NCBI RefSeq assembly: GCF_910592395.1
Contig: NC_088321.1
Location: 15,624,001-15,688,000 of the forward strand
Reading direction: 5' to 3'
Origin: Lineus longissimus
Taxonomy: Eukaryota > Nemertea > Pilidiophora > Heteronemertea > Lineidae
Length of the DNA: 64,000 nucleotides
Shown in pieces: positions 33,766-46,079 of this stretch. The notes under the pieces are model-generated. The model searched no databases, was not told the origin of the DNA, and was given only the letters and a program-made list of their open reading frames with translations. Both the position numbers and the translations under genes were made by a program. The stretch's first letter is position 1. Each line of letters starts with the position of its first letter.

Positions 33766-36700
33766 ATACGAAATAGAAGTTAAAATTTAAGATACATTGT
33801 GATATAAAATCCAGTATGGTAACACTGTGTACACTGCAGAAAGTCGGTCGTAGACGGAGAATTCTGAGATTCCCGGCAGCACCAAACATCACAAGAATTA
33901 TTTACGTGGATTTTCCGATATCATTTGTATGATGTTATTCCAGGCAGACGATATCCATTGTGAATCCGTTCCCACTTCATGTTGTTCTCGCGAGATGACC
34001 CCAGGAGATATTCGATAAAAAACTCTCAGATACACAGACGTAAATCGGATAAAGAGTAATACTAACTGAGGCGCATGATCAAGGCCATTGGGAATAGGGT
34101 AAATTACCGCGCCATCCGGACCGCCTAACCAAGGTCATTACATGGCAAAGCAACAATTAATCTCCCTAGCAACGACAACTGCGGCGTTGGTGACATTTGG
34201 TAATCAGAAAATGCGGCTCGGGACAGGCAAATGGCATCACGAAACATCTGGTGACATGATCGATGTTTTTCGTAATCAAATTAGATCCATGATAGGAGTC
34301 ACCCAACATAAGCTGCAGCAACACCATTGTTGAGTTTTGAATGATTTTCGTAGTAGGTTGACGTAACAAATGCGAACTGAGAGATTGCTTGTCTTTGTTA
34401 TCGAAGATGACAAACCAAGCCAGGAGCTGCAAATATACATTTCAACCTCTTCATTGTCTTCGAACTCGAAGCTATAAAAGAGAGGTTACGCAACGCCAAT
34501 GCCAACGTCACGACATCCACTCACACTGAGTACGTCGAAATTATACGGAAGTCGCATGAGTTTGCCATACAGTATTTACAATGATCACCAATTAGCCACA
34601 GAATGAAAGTGAAAAATACAACGCTCTCGCCAATTCCGTGGTCGTTATTAACTGAACGGATGATATCGAGCCATTCCCAACACTAATTGCTATAATTTCA
34701 CCCATCCTATTTCAGTCAGAAATGACAAGGGTTGTAGCGATAGTGCGATACGGGTCCCCAAACAAGGCGATAGGCGGATCCGTCGGTGTCAAGGCAAACA
34801 GGCTCGTATTGGCGACAACTCGCCATTTGGGAATCCTTCCCGGACCGCTAACTCAATAAGTATTGATTCGATAACCAAGACATTGATACGATCGTGTGTT
34901 GATGGAAGAATTCCCCCAGAGGCGCGGTACCATTTTGCCCGACAGACCTAAAATCAGAGACGGATAGAATAGCCTGTAGGGTAGAGCAAGCAAGGTTCTA
35001 CAACCCTACGAACGTTGAAGGAAGAGGAACGAAGATGAACGAAAGGTGTGTTTCGTCATGGAGTCCTGCGCGTAAGCGACTCTCGTCAAACGGCGTTGTA
35101 CGACCCGTAAGGCCTATTTTCCCTTCGCATCTGACGACACAGACCGAGGTGAACCACATTAAGTGTATTTGCCCTTGGCGATTTGAGCCTACCCACCCAG
35201 GAAAGCTGTCCATGGGGGTCGATGTTGTCAAGATTTTCACCGATAACACTTTGATGAGACAGTTCTGAGAAGAAGGGGGATTTAAGCCGAGGTGCGAACG
35301 GTCTTTCTTTAAAGACTGGCTCGGCCTGAATACTTATAACTGCGAGTGAAGGAGGAAAGTAACCTACATTAGCAGCCCATTCCATCTTGTGCAACAGAAT
35401 ACGAAATAAACGAAAACTCTCGTACCCGATGAATGTATACCATTCCTTGCTTGAAATACAATATCCTACCTGACTCTGTTCTATCCTCAAACCACGAAGC
35501 TCATCAACTGTACAACTCGCGCCGAATATACTTTCATCCCTGCCTCTGATCGTTTCATTAATTTCATTGCTCGTTTATCGTAGCAACTGTTCGCACTTGA
35601 TAGCATAAAAACATCAACGTCCATCCATGGTTGGAGAGATTTGTAAGTTATTGGCGACACTCAGCATGCATTGAATTGCATGATGTGCTAGGTCGGCCAG
35701 CAAACGAGTGATTTAAGTCGCTGCTACTATAGCGATTGCATTCGACAATAAGCATTCGTTCGCGGTGGTCATCACAGGTACGCGCGAAAACATAGAATCG
35801 GCGGAAACAGTCACTCTTCGCAGTGGATTTACTGCTTCTTCTCAGGGTCAGTATACATGACGTAGGAGTGAAGAACCCTGAATCTCAGGATGAGTTAACA
35901 ATGGAAAAACCGCTCGACACAAACATATGGCTTCTGCCAGTACTGTCTGCCACCATCACTCCCTAGCTTATTAGCAGAGCCCACTCTCTGTAGCTTAGAA
36001 GCTACATACATGCTAACCAGGCTAACAACCGAGCTAACGTAGCAATGCTACTCACGACCACATATAACGCTAGTAAACTGAATACTTTTACTCCAGCGAT
36101 CAATACAGATGAATCTAGCACAGACATCTGACTGCAATTTTCATATATTTACTAGCAATGTCAATATGTTTCGCATGGTTTGAATACCGACGCGAGTGTG
36201 CGATAGAACTAGTGGTACCTAAACTACGGTATTCACCAAATGCAGTACCGTCACATGGGGCGACTTTCAACAGTGGGGTCAGAACACCCGGCTTCTGATG
36301 TTTCTCACCACAACACATCTTTCTCTTGCGTACAGGGTCTCCCCCTAGAACGTATGTACCGAATGCATTGACTTGATATGTGAGGGTGACCTTTAAGAGG
36401 ACAACTTTGGCCACCAAGGTTTTTGAATCATACCAAGATACCAACGCTAAGTTAAAATGAGGCATTTCCAATGTGTTCAATTTCATTCGGTTTCCACTCA
36501 GCCGATCACATTTGTTGCTTGTACCCGATACATAGGCAACCCACCGCGAAAGATGGGGAAATACAAGACTTTAGGCTTCAATCCTCCCCTGGAATTAGTT
36601 ATTAACATTCTCACAACGAAAAGCGCGGAATAATTTGGTTATTCTTCCGTCTAGCATGTTAAATCTCTGGGAGTTCAGTTCATCGACCTGGGATGCCGAA

Positions 36701-37489
36701 ACTGCTGAAACGATTTTGTTCTGTGTGTCTGGTTGTTAATTCTCTCGAAGCATGCTACGCCACGTTTTCTGGTTTAACAACATAACCTTGAGGGAAGGTG
36801 GCTGTCTTTGAAGGCTACTTTGACCTCAAACATTCTCAATGAACGGCTAACCGCATGCGCATACAAAGAGTGGTACTTGAATGTTCAAATATACCAGTTG
36901 CGGCGTCTTCCCCAAAGAAACACCGATCCAGACCTATTGATGTGGATTTTAAAAGAAGAGGCGGACTAGAAGGCTACCGTGGGTGGTTTTCTCTGATCTG
37001 GCTAACGTCTCGGAGCCCGAAACATCTTTTTTCCGACAAGATAAATTTGCTGATGCTTCGAGATTGTAAGGGCACACCAGCTTAGAGATATGTTTCAGTT
37101 ATAAAGTCACGAATACCCATCATTTCATCAGAATGTCACGCTAGTTTAAGTCATAAATGAAATAGCCTAATTGCTAAAGATACCCATCATTTTGAACGTC
37201 ACGCTCGTTTTCAAGCAATAAAATACCTCCTGGCTAATGGTACCAACGTATTATTTTATACTCCTCGCTCATTTTCAAGATAAGAATCTTCCCAATGAAT
37301 TGCAAGTTGGATCGAAGAAGAATTTACGCAAAACATGAAATTAATCTCACGCTTGAAATAACTATACCCAATCAATTATTGAAGATCTACCGGCAGGCTG
37401 CGCGAGGCAATTGACAAGGTTAAAGAAATGGCTCGAACCATGCTTTTCGTTGGGATAAAAACCTTCACAGTCAAGGTCAGGGTATTTTT
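33766..37489. other. Intergenic, no gene recognised
   Basis: Several open frames of 80-135 codons exist on both strands, but none has splice-site support, periodic hydrophobicity or recognisable motifs. I see nothing further that can be supported. Confidence 0.4.
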
Positions 37490-37790
37490 TTAAAGGGCCA
37501 ACTTGGGCATATGTTGGTTTTTGTACAAAAACGGCTTCCAGCAGGACCGCGACTTCTCCAAACAGAATTAATGAAAACTCTTTGAGCCATAAACAATGCA
37601 CTAGAACGGGGTGTAACATAAGGCCTGCCTGAAATTCGCAAGCCATATGCCAAAAACTGCCTTCCAACACTGGTGATAATCGTTATCAGAGAACGGCATG
37701 ATTGTCATACAACAGGTGGCGGCGCATGGTGTCAAGCAGGGACATTATCCTCCTGGTCAGGTAAGTCCCACGCCCAAGTTGTCCCTTTAA
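37490..37790 (-). mobile_element. TTAA-ended MITE-like element, copy 1
   Basis: The terminal inverted repeats are TTAAAGGGCCAACTTGGGCA and the complement of GCCCAAGTTGTCCCTTTAA. The element is about 300 bases with no coding capacity. Internal words (CAATGCACTAGAACGGGGTG, GGCCTGCCTGAAATTC) are shared, inverted, with copies at 40270 and 61152. TTAA at both ends suggests piggyBac-like target duplication. Confidence 0.75.
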
Positions 37791-38655
37791 CAAGGACTGT
37801 ATTTCGAGCTTACCTACAAGGCGACTATCGTTCGAAGGAAAAGCTTCTAACACACGTCGATTCTCTAGGAATCGAGACGGATTTTCGAATGAAGGATATG
37901 CAAGACGAAAGACTACCCGCTTATACAAACTATCCAACATCACCGTAGCTCCAGACACGCACCGCTCTATGCTTGTTGATATGACGTTTGTTCAACTCCA
38001 ACATACATCAAAATGCAACCTATTTATTAGCCGCATGCCTCCACTGCGGGGTATGTGAACAAGGTAAATAACTTGATCGTAAATTTCTACGATTTCCTAA
38101 ACTTCCGAACGTAGGATACGTGAGAGGTAACCTTACCTCTGCAGGAATTATGATACTTTGTGTATACTTTTTGAAACACAACCAGCGCTCATCTAAACGT
38201 GATTCAGATTTTCCTAACACTCCCCAGCAGTGGTTCTCATTTGGTGACCGTAACCACCGGCCTGAATTCTTTTGACGTGAGGGGTTAAAACATAATCTCG
38301 TTGAAAGGTACAGGCTAAAAACTGGAGTCAAAGATGAAAGTAGCGGGAAAGATACATGGGAAAGATTCATCTTTTTTTCTCATTTACTTAGAGCCACGGG
38401 TTCTGCGAACATGCCCACCAGTCACTCAATGCATGCGTAAACCTTTCACGAAAGTAAACCTTTTTCATGCATTCTTTGTTTCCAGGCAAGCTGATACAGA
38501 ATATGTTTACTGAAGCAAAGAAGTCAATACGCTAAAGATAACATTATTTGTTTTGAGAGGAGAAAAAAGTATTCTTGAGTTGTGGGCATGATTTACTCAC
38601 CAGTAGAGTACAAATCTGAGCGACCCAGATCGCGCATGTCTGAGTCGGTCAGTCC

Positions 38656-38800
38656 TTAAAGGGACAATATGGGCGTGGGATTTAGCTGGCCAGGAGACTG
38701 ATACCCTGGTCTCCACTAGGTGATGCCACATGTAACATCACACTGAGGCTGACCTCTAAGGCTACACCCCGTTCTAGGGCATTGTTTATTACCAAACGGC
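38656..38800 (+). mobile_element. TTAA-ended MITE-like element, copy 2 (3'-truncated)
   Basis: Starts TTAAAGGGACAATATGGGCG and shares the internal CCCGTTCTAGGGCATTGTTT-type segment, then loses similarity. The right terminal repeat was not found. Confidence 0.6.
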
Positions 38801-40269
38801 AATTCTTCCAATACCATCTCAAGATCCAAGTTTCTTCGATCCGCCGTCTTATAAACGACCCAAGGGCACGCTCTAAATATGGTTTTCACATCTATAGTTA
38901 GCCCAACCACCCTCAAATAGCATCCTTAAACGTTCTTAGAAAATTTCTAGTTGCCATGGTAACAGCCTCATGACAATGGTGTTGGTAGCAAAGATACTAA
39001 TGCGGCGTAACCGAGGTCTTAGGATGCGGATGGGAATCTGACACGTCTGACTGGCGTGTTGAGTTCGGTGATTATGGTCTGGGGTTGTTGTAACGTGTCC
39101 GAGCCGATTTGGTTTCGGTATTCACCCGGCTTCCATTCACCCGGATAACCATTGACAAAACCTAAGAACAATGGGAATTTAGGTGTATGTGTGCGCGGGC
39201 TTAGTTTGAAGACAATATGGCCGAGCATTGGCTTAAGATGTCGCAGAACTGGCCGCCAAGAAACAGATAAGCAAAGCTTCATGACACAAAAGACCCCGAG
39301 CACCGAATGAAACGATCAATTTTTTCATCCGATATTCCACATCACGCCTGCTGCATTCTTTGATGTTCATTATTCCGATCGCCAGCTGATCAAAAGCAAT
39401 CAGCATCGCTAGTGAACAGGATGATGATATATCGCAAGAGAAAATACATCATTACGACAGGTCATCATTCAACAGGTTGAGCTGCTCAGTCAGGCTTGAA
39501 TCCCCGTTTTGCGAGTTGTCGCCAGTTCAGGGAGTAACGCCCTTCACACCTGCAGAATCAACTTCCCCTCTCATGCCCAATCACGTCCACCGTCGCGAGA
39601 TTTACGAGTTTTTATCAAAATAGGTTCGCCCCAAAAAGAGCACATCTGTCTTTGTTGATTTCAGCGACGAATTCCAAATACTTTCTGTCACATGGTCAAA
39701 TGAAGATTTAACAAGATACCGCACTGCGTAAAATGCTGTACATGTACATGCCGCCACGTGTCAATGGCAGCGCCCGAATTGGCGACAACTTGTTAAACGG
39801 GGACCGTGTCTGACTGTGACTTATCGGCTGTAACGAGGAAACACTACCATCGACACTAATTATTCCATCAAAACTTGTCGTATTTTATGTCCCCGACTGC
39901 GGTCACCAAATGATTTTGACAGCACTCTTGCTAATGAACTCAAACGATACGCAGAGCGAAGAATATGACTTCTTGTTTACCTTCGAAGCCATAGCCAAGA
40001 GATACCTTATGGGAGATACGACACGGCATCTCTTAGCAACATTAAACCCTCATGTCATCTGGTTAATGCATTATTCAGGTAATGATTGTCTTGGTAATTG
40101 CTTGCCAGCAGGCAGGCAGAGGAAGACGACATTACGACATGGGGTTGTGAGGCAAGATGACAATGTCTAATTGAGCTAAGCTTGAAGCACAATTTACAAA
40201 ACTGATTACCCATTATCGGACAACCTGATGCAGAAGGCATATTTAGTAAAACGGGTCGAGTGTCATTCA

Positions 40270-40562
40270 CTAAAGGGACCACTTGGGCATGGGATTCACC
40301 TGGTCAGGAGGATGATTCCCCTCCCTACCACCATGCGCCGCCCCTTGCAGTAGCACTCACATCAATGCAGATCTGTAATACTGATTTCAGCCAGCGTTAC
40401 GAGGCCTGTGAATTTCAGGCAGGCATATGGATACATCCCGTTCTCGTGCATTGTTTACTGCAGTTGAATGATTTGCAATTATCCTGTTTCGAGAAGTCAC
40501 GGTCCCGCTGGAAGCCATTTTTGTAAAACCAACATATCGCATGCCCAAGTTGCCCCTTTAAC
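40270..40562 (+). mobile_element. TTAA-ended MITE-like element, copy 3
   Basis: Left end CTAAAGGGACCACTTGGGCA and right end GCCCAAGTTGCCCCTTTAA, about 293 bases, same internal landmarks as copy 1. No open reading frame of note. Confidence 0.75.
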
Positions 40563-41536
40563 GCATAGCGTGATGCAAAATGCATGTGAATTGCTTACAA
40601 AAGCTATACATTTTACTCACAGCTGATAAATCATTAGTTATCGACGTTTGTTTAGAGAGGAGAGTGCATGCAACCGACCAGCTTGGAGTAAACAGTATTC
40701 GTAGACTGTAAGCAGAGAACAGATTCCCGCCCTAGAAATTGGCATCAACTTCTTTTTTAAAAAGAGTTCTGTATACTTGCGTTATGATTTCCTGTTCTAG
40801 CCAAAATGGTGGTTCCTATGGTCTTATCCATATTCAAGGTGTTTGTCGCGTATTTAGGCGAAAAAGTATCAGGATGTTGCCAACATTTCTCACTTAGGTG
40901 ACTGTAGTTTTGACTTGACCAACAACTTGAAGGACTGTCTTTGTAACCAAGGAACCTGCTATCGACATCACACTGGCCGTGTTGCATACAGGTGCAAGCG
41001 CTGCAGATCTAGGCCGCCGGCAAGTAATTGAAAACGATCGTTGACGAAAGAAGTTGCCGTCGCTTTTGACAAGCAACATACTGGGTATTCGTTGTGATAA
41101 GAATTGTAAAATAATCCATGTGACGCTACGCTGAAACGCACACGAAACACATGGACCCAGTGTGCTTGGATGAAGAAAAAATTCAGCAAACATGCAATTG
41201 AAGTAGCTTATTTCTGAGTAAATGCGGGTATCGGATATGTTTTTATTGCGAGAAAATGAGTCCAGCAGAATGTCGCTTGAGTACCGAATCTTAACAGTTT
41301 CAAGGTTGGTTTGGATCGATGGTCGGGTGATAGTCCCACTATCTTTGAGCACTCTTTATTTGAGGAAATGAATGGTATATGAATACAATTTGAGGACTGA
41401 GACAAGAATGATAAGAAGTAGCCTATTAGAAGAATCTAAGCCTTTCTACCAAAACGTAAAAATCATTACCACCTCGCGCGCACTCTGTATTTTCTGAGTT
41501 GTGCGGTGAAATAACAGAAAACGGTCACAGACCTGC

Positions 41537-41616
41537 ATGATGATGATGATGATGATGGTGATGATGATAACGATGACGACGACGGCGACGACGATGATGT
41601 TGATGATGATGAAAGA
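41537..41616. repeat. Trinucleotide microsatellite (TGA/CGA)n
   Basis: An imperfect run of TGA and CGA triplets, about 80 bases, flanked by non-repetitive sequence. Confidence 0.9.
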
Positions 41617-43770
41617 AGCACCTTTTTCAGCGCGCGTGACAGATTCCTTTCACACCGCCGTGCACAGACCTTGCACATTCTAAATCGTCAGAACCTGCCA
41701 ATCGTATGATTTTGCAAAAGGCCCCCATTAAAGACATCAGACCCTAAGGGTTAAGTCGGAGAAATGTTATAGATATACTCACCTGAGACTTAATTAGTAT
41801 CCCCAAAACATTCCAAAGAATAATTGAACGTGTTCCACTTCTTAATACTCGGCAATGATCGAATTCCGTCAGCGTTCGATTTCTATGAAAATAGAGGGAA
41901 AGAGTATTGTATTCCAATTACGTTCGTCAACCGTTCAATACAAAAAGAAATTCAAAGACTTCCAACTCTCATCTTAGAGAAAGCAACTCGCTTATGTATC
42001 ATTGGGTATCGTAAAGGCAAGGTCTTTGAAAAGTACTGCTAGCCACCAGGTTACACTATATGATGCAAATGTTCGTGGCAAAGAATCAAGTCAGTAGTGC
42101 CAAGGTAACTCCCTAGCGGCGCGTTAAATGATAGAATATGTTTTTCTACCAATTAGCGCTTTCTGGCGCGAGAAAGCAACCACCTTCAAGCCAGAAGCTG
42201 TAATGAAACAATCCTCTCAGCAAAAGGTGCCGTACACACGTATTGCTGTAACCAGTGATCCAGTCTCACCTGCCAGTCTCTTAGAAATATATAGGCCCCC
42301 TATGAATACTGATCCCAATGCTATATTACCTCACCATCAGTTCTAACTGAACCGTCCAACCAGAAAACCGTAGCTAGATGAACGCTCCAGCGGTAGCTCA
42401 ACTATACTCGGAAGATAATCGTTAAGACAGCTTATGTTACTGATGCAATGTCTTCCGTGACCAGAAATCCGTAGATGAAATCTACAAAAGCTATCACAGC
42501 GTGTAGCTCTCCACAGACTAAACACTGCCAAATAATCCCGAGGTTCGTCGACAGTCAAGAACGATACTTGTATTGCCAAGCAACAACTGCAAGCGTCGGA
42601 TCCTCTGCTTTCTCTCTCGATCTCCAACCTGGTTTTACTAGCACAAAAGTCCTAACGCAAGCCTTTCCAACGATTGAACAATGTCAGATAAAAAACAATC
42701 CTCTTCTCGTCACCACGCGAACGAAGCGACTGACACCGATATTCTTCCCAAGTAAAATCCATACGTGCACAAAATCAGTCGGCGAAACTATTTTCAGGTT
42801 CGAATGACTTGCTGTACGGTTAAACTTCCCAATCCAGCACCTGGTATCAACACCAACACCAACACACGTTCACGTAAGCCGCTAGAATTCCACATTTCTG
42901 TTTTTTCTCCACAAGCAACCACTATCGGGCAACGGCGAGGCAGCACCAGGCTTCTCCGAAAGCTGAGGCGACCGAAAGCGTTGAAAACGCTGCTGATGTC
43001 TCGATTCGTCCCAAAGGTCTCCTTACTCTCTTTAAGTGCTTTCGCTGAATGTACCCTCCGGAATCAGGGGATCGGCCTCGTCCCGCCCGCCAACATAGGA
43101 AGACTATGTTCAGGAATACCAAAGACCTCAAGGATCTAGTCACCCGGAGGAAATCAGGGGTTAATGATAGCTTCTCTGAACCTGCACACAAACAGGGCCG
43201 ATGAAGAGAACGTTTACCTCCGATTGCCTCCGGACTGAGACAACCTGGCAGTCGCCGCTGATCAAACCTCTGAGAGAACTTGTACCGTATCGATTGCGGA
43301 CTTCTTCGGAATAACTCTCTTCAGGATCAACAGTTTATGAATATGAGAGTATGAAATACTGATCCTCACACCACGGATATGCTTTCAGTCTAAGTGGAAG
43401 CAGAGGGAAATCTGGAATGATACGAAATGAATGAGTGCTTCTGGCTTGATTCTGGTTGTGTCCTCCAATACCTCTCAAATATCCATCATGTAGGCCTGTC
43501 CAATCCTACAACGAAATGTAGTTCAGAGCCTTCAAAATACCGGTTTCTTTGTTCAGCGTGGACCATGTGGCTTCCATCCATCCAATAAAATGAGGACATT
43601 AATCTTCGAGTTGTCACCTGACTCGAGTCTTGGCCGAGTTTTTGTTTTCGTTGTCGTCATGAGTCGGCTCCTCGCCCAGGTCAGTAGGCCGCGGTCTTTA
43701 GTAGGTCGCATCTGCGAAGCCCCAACCGCAGACTTCGTCAAGAGCCAACAGGAGTACATGCACATACAAA

Positions 43771-44346
43771 GGGAGAGCTGAGACCTCGGCTTGTCAAGAC
43801 CATTTCAAGGGCTGAAACCTCGGTCTGGCAAGACCATTTCAAGGGCTGAGACCTCGGCCCGTCAAGACCATTTCAAGGGCTGAGACCTCGGCCCGTCGAG
43901 ACCATTTCAATGGCTGAGACCTCGGCCTGTCAAGACCATTTCAAGGGCTGAGACCTCGGTCTGTCAAGACCATTTCAAGGGCTGAGACCTCGGTCAGGCA
44001 AGACCATTTCAATGGCTGAGACCTCGGTCAGGCAAGACCATTTCAAGGGCTGAGACCTCGGTCAGGCAAGACCATTTCAAGGGCTGAGACCTCGGCCTGT
44101 CAAGACCATTTCAAGGGCTGAGACCTCGGTCAGGCAAGACCATTTCAAGGGCTGAGACCTCGGCCTGTCAAGACCATTTCAAGGGCTGAGACCTCGGTCA
44201 GGCAAGACCATTTCAAGGGCTGAGACCTCGGCCTGTCAAGACCATTTCAAGGGCTGAGACCTCGGCCCGTCAAGACCATTTCAATGGCTGAGACCTCGGT
44301 CTGGCAAGACCATTTCAAGGGCTGAGACCTTGGTCTGGCAAGACCA
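43771..44346. repeat. 34-bp tandem repeat, about 17 copies
   Basis: The unit is GGGCTGAGACCTCGGCCTGT followed by CAAGACCATTTCAA (34 bases). Variants alternate CCTGT/CAGGC/CCCGT at one site. It is a direct-repeat minisatellite with no unique spacers. No gene spans it. Confidence 0.95.
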
Positions 44347-45065
44347 AGTTCTTCAGAGAGCTGAGACAAAAACCTTTCCAATTCTTTTGTCAAAAAGGCG
44401 TTTTTTAGGAGGGTAAAAAACGGAATGCCTCCAAAAATCAGAAATGTCTCATCGCTGAAACATCTAAAGTTAATTGTGTAGCATTCACAATCAACCAAAA
44501 TCATATAAAATGAAAACAGGACAACTCCTTGATTTATAAAACATTTATTTTGTGGCAGTGGGTACAAAAATGAAATGTGAGAAAGATGATGAATAAGTGA
44601 ACATCTGACAAAATTATGGACATCTTACAAAATTGGTGGGATTTCTCGTCATATTATTGCTTCAACAAAGCAGGTTCTCTCAGGAGATTTTTCCTCATAG
44701 TCTGAATTGTCGCAGGAAATCATTAATTACTCAAACTACTGGTGGCATTTTGAGTACGTTCAGCAAATTACCCGTCATGCGGGCATAATGAGGTCAGGTA
44801 AATATGAGGCGAACCAGCACCATCAAATGTAATACAAGACAACTAATGGGAATGCGGATAACATCACTAAAGATAAATTCAATTTGTCTCAAGATTGTTA
44901 ATCCGTAAGTCCGAACAATTTATCTTCAAATGTATTTTCAGGTATTTCGTGCATGGACACAGGCTGAGTGACAGAAAACCGAGAAATTTCAACCAAGGCA
45001 TTTATGTGTATAGTACCCCCAGGTATATGGCACGGCTTAACCCGCCAGCCATGAGGGAATTCCTT

Positions 45066-45152
45066 TATGGCCCAGTGGTTGGCGCGTTGGCCCCAGAGTG
45101 GAAGTCAGGCAACGTTGAGCGCGGTCAACCTTTGGATCGGTGACCAGCCTGT
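45066..45152 (+). repeat. Possible SINE (tRNA-like head, 5S-like tail)
   Basis: TATGGCCCAGTGGTTGGCGC resembles an A box, and GGATCGGTGACC resembles a degenerate 5S-type C box. No proper B box or cloverleaf is present. Low-confidence call. Confidence 0.3.
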
Positions 45153-45563
45153 ACAATACAATGTGTACCAAAGAAAATGGAATATTTTCATTTCTACAAC
45201 ACTTGGCCAACATTTTTGCTCTCTTGCGGTATTTGGTGTAACAACGAAAACCCCAAGTTCAGTATCAATTCCTTAACATGGTAAGACACAAATTACAATA
45301 CACTTATAACAACATGTACACATATGAACACATCACACATCAAACCATTCTGGCATTCAGTGCTATTTCAATACAACATTCATTCAATAGAGGTGGCCAA
45401 TGTCTAGAAACAGGAATCCATCTCTACACGTTTTTGAAATTTTGGAATTGAACACAAACCGAACATCCTCTCCAAAAGCAAATCCTCCTCCAGTTGTCAA
45501 CCAGCAACATTGGATTAGCATAAAACAGATCTATTTCTTGGACTTGAGGGTAAAGCTCAAATA

Positions 45564-45735
45564 CTGTAGAACCTCTCTATTATGAACACTGCTTGGACTG
45601 ACAAAGCTGCCCTTAATAGAGAGGTGTCCTGATAAGAGAGGTCAAATTGAAGGGTAGCAACCAATTTCGGACAAAAAAGTGTCCTTGATAGAGAGATTGT
45701 CCTTAATAGAGAGGTGTCCGCTAAGGGAGCTTCCA
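45564..45735. mobile_element. AACCTCTCTATTA-family foldback element
   Basis: Begins TAGAACCTCTCTATTATGAA. Repeated CCTTAATAGAGAGGTGTCC words in inverted orientation follow, and it ends GTCCGCTAAGGGAGCTTCC. It has no coding capacity and is the best preserved of the five related copies in the window. Confidence 0.65.
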
Positions 45736-46079
45736 ATCTAAATGCTTTTAATTCAACAAGTTATTGGAAATATGAAAAAAAATGAAAAAAATGTATAAAT
45801 TTTCCAAATTTTTGATATTTTGGTGGATTACGAAATATCTTTCCATTTTTTAAATAACAAATTTTAAAAAAATTCTCCATTTTATTTTCCCCATTTTTTA
45901 TTTTTGCCAATCAATCTTTCACGAAATCCACAAAAATAAAACGGTTCACCATATACTTCAGGACTTATGTAGAATGAATCATCCAATTTGACATAAAAAA
46001 ACATGAAATATCTAATAATACTAATATTGTTCATGAGATTTAAATTGATTTATCCAATAGGCTGTAACGACTCTGTGCT

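Larger units (their letters stand above)
37791..43770. other. Gene-poor stretch with element copies and a trinucleotide tract
   Basis: Holds two TTAA-ended element copies, an X-box-like GTTGCCATGGTAAC at 38950-38963 and the TGA-rich tract near 41537. No gene is supported in the remainder. Confidence 0.4.
44347..46079. other. Intergenic 3' of CETN3
   Basis: Contains a tRNA/5S-like SINE candidate at about 45066-45152 and one AACCTCTCTATTA-family copy (45564-45735). A minus-strand AATAAA (plus TTTATT near 45892) lies about 185 bases past the CETN3 stop and is a good poly(A) candidate. Confidence 0.45.

Noticed and set aside
36115-36486. 123-codon minus-strand open frame
   Set aside because: No motifs, splice context or flanking exons; consistent with chance.
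42922-43191. 89-codon minus-strand frame and overlapping plus frame
   Set aside because: Both strands are open over the same stretch with no family features.
43771-44346. CRISPR-like look of a 34-bp repeat
   Set aside because: Units are contiguous with no unique spacers, and the surrounding DNA is animal.
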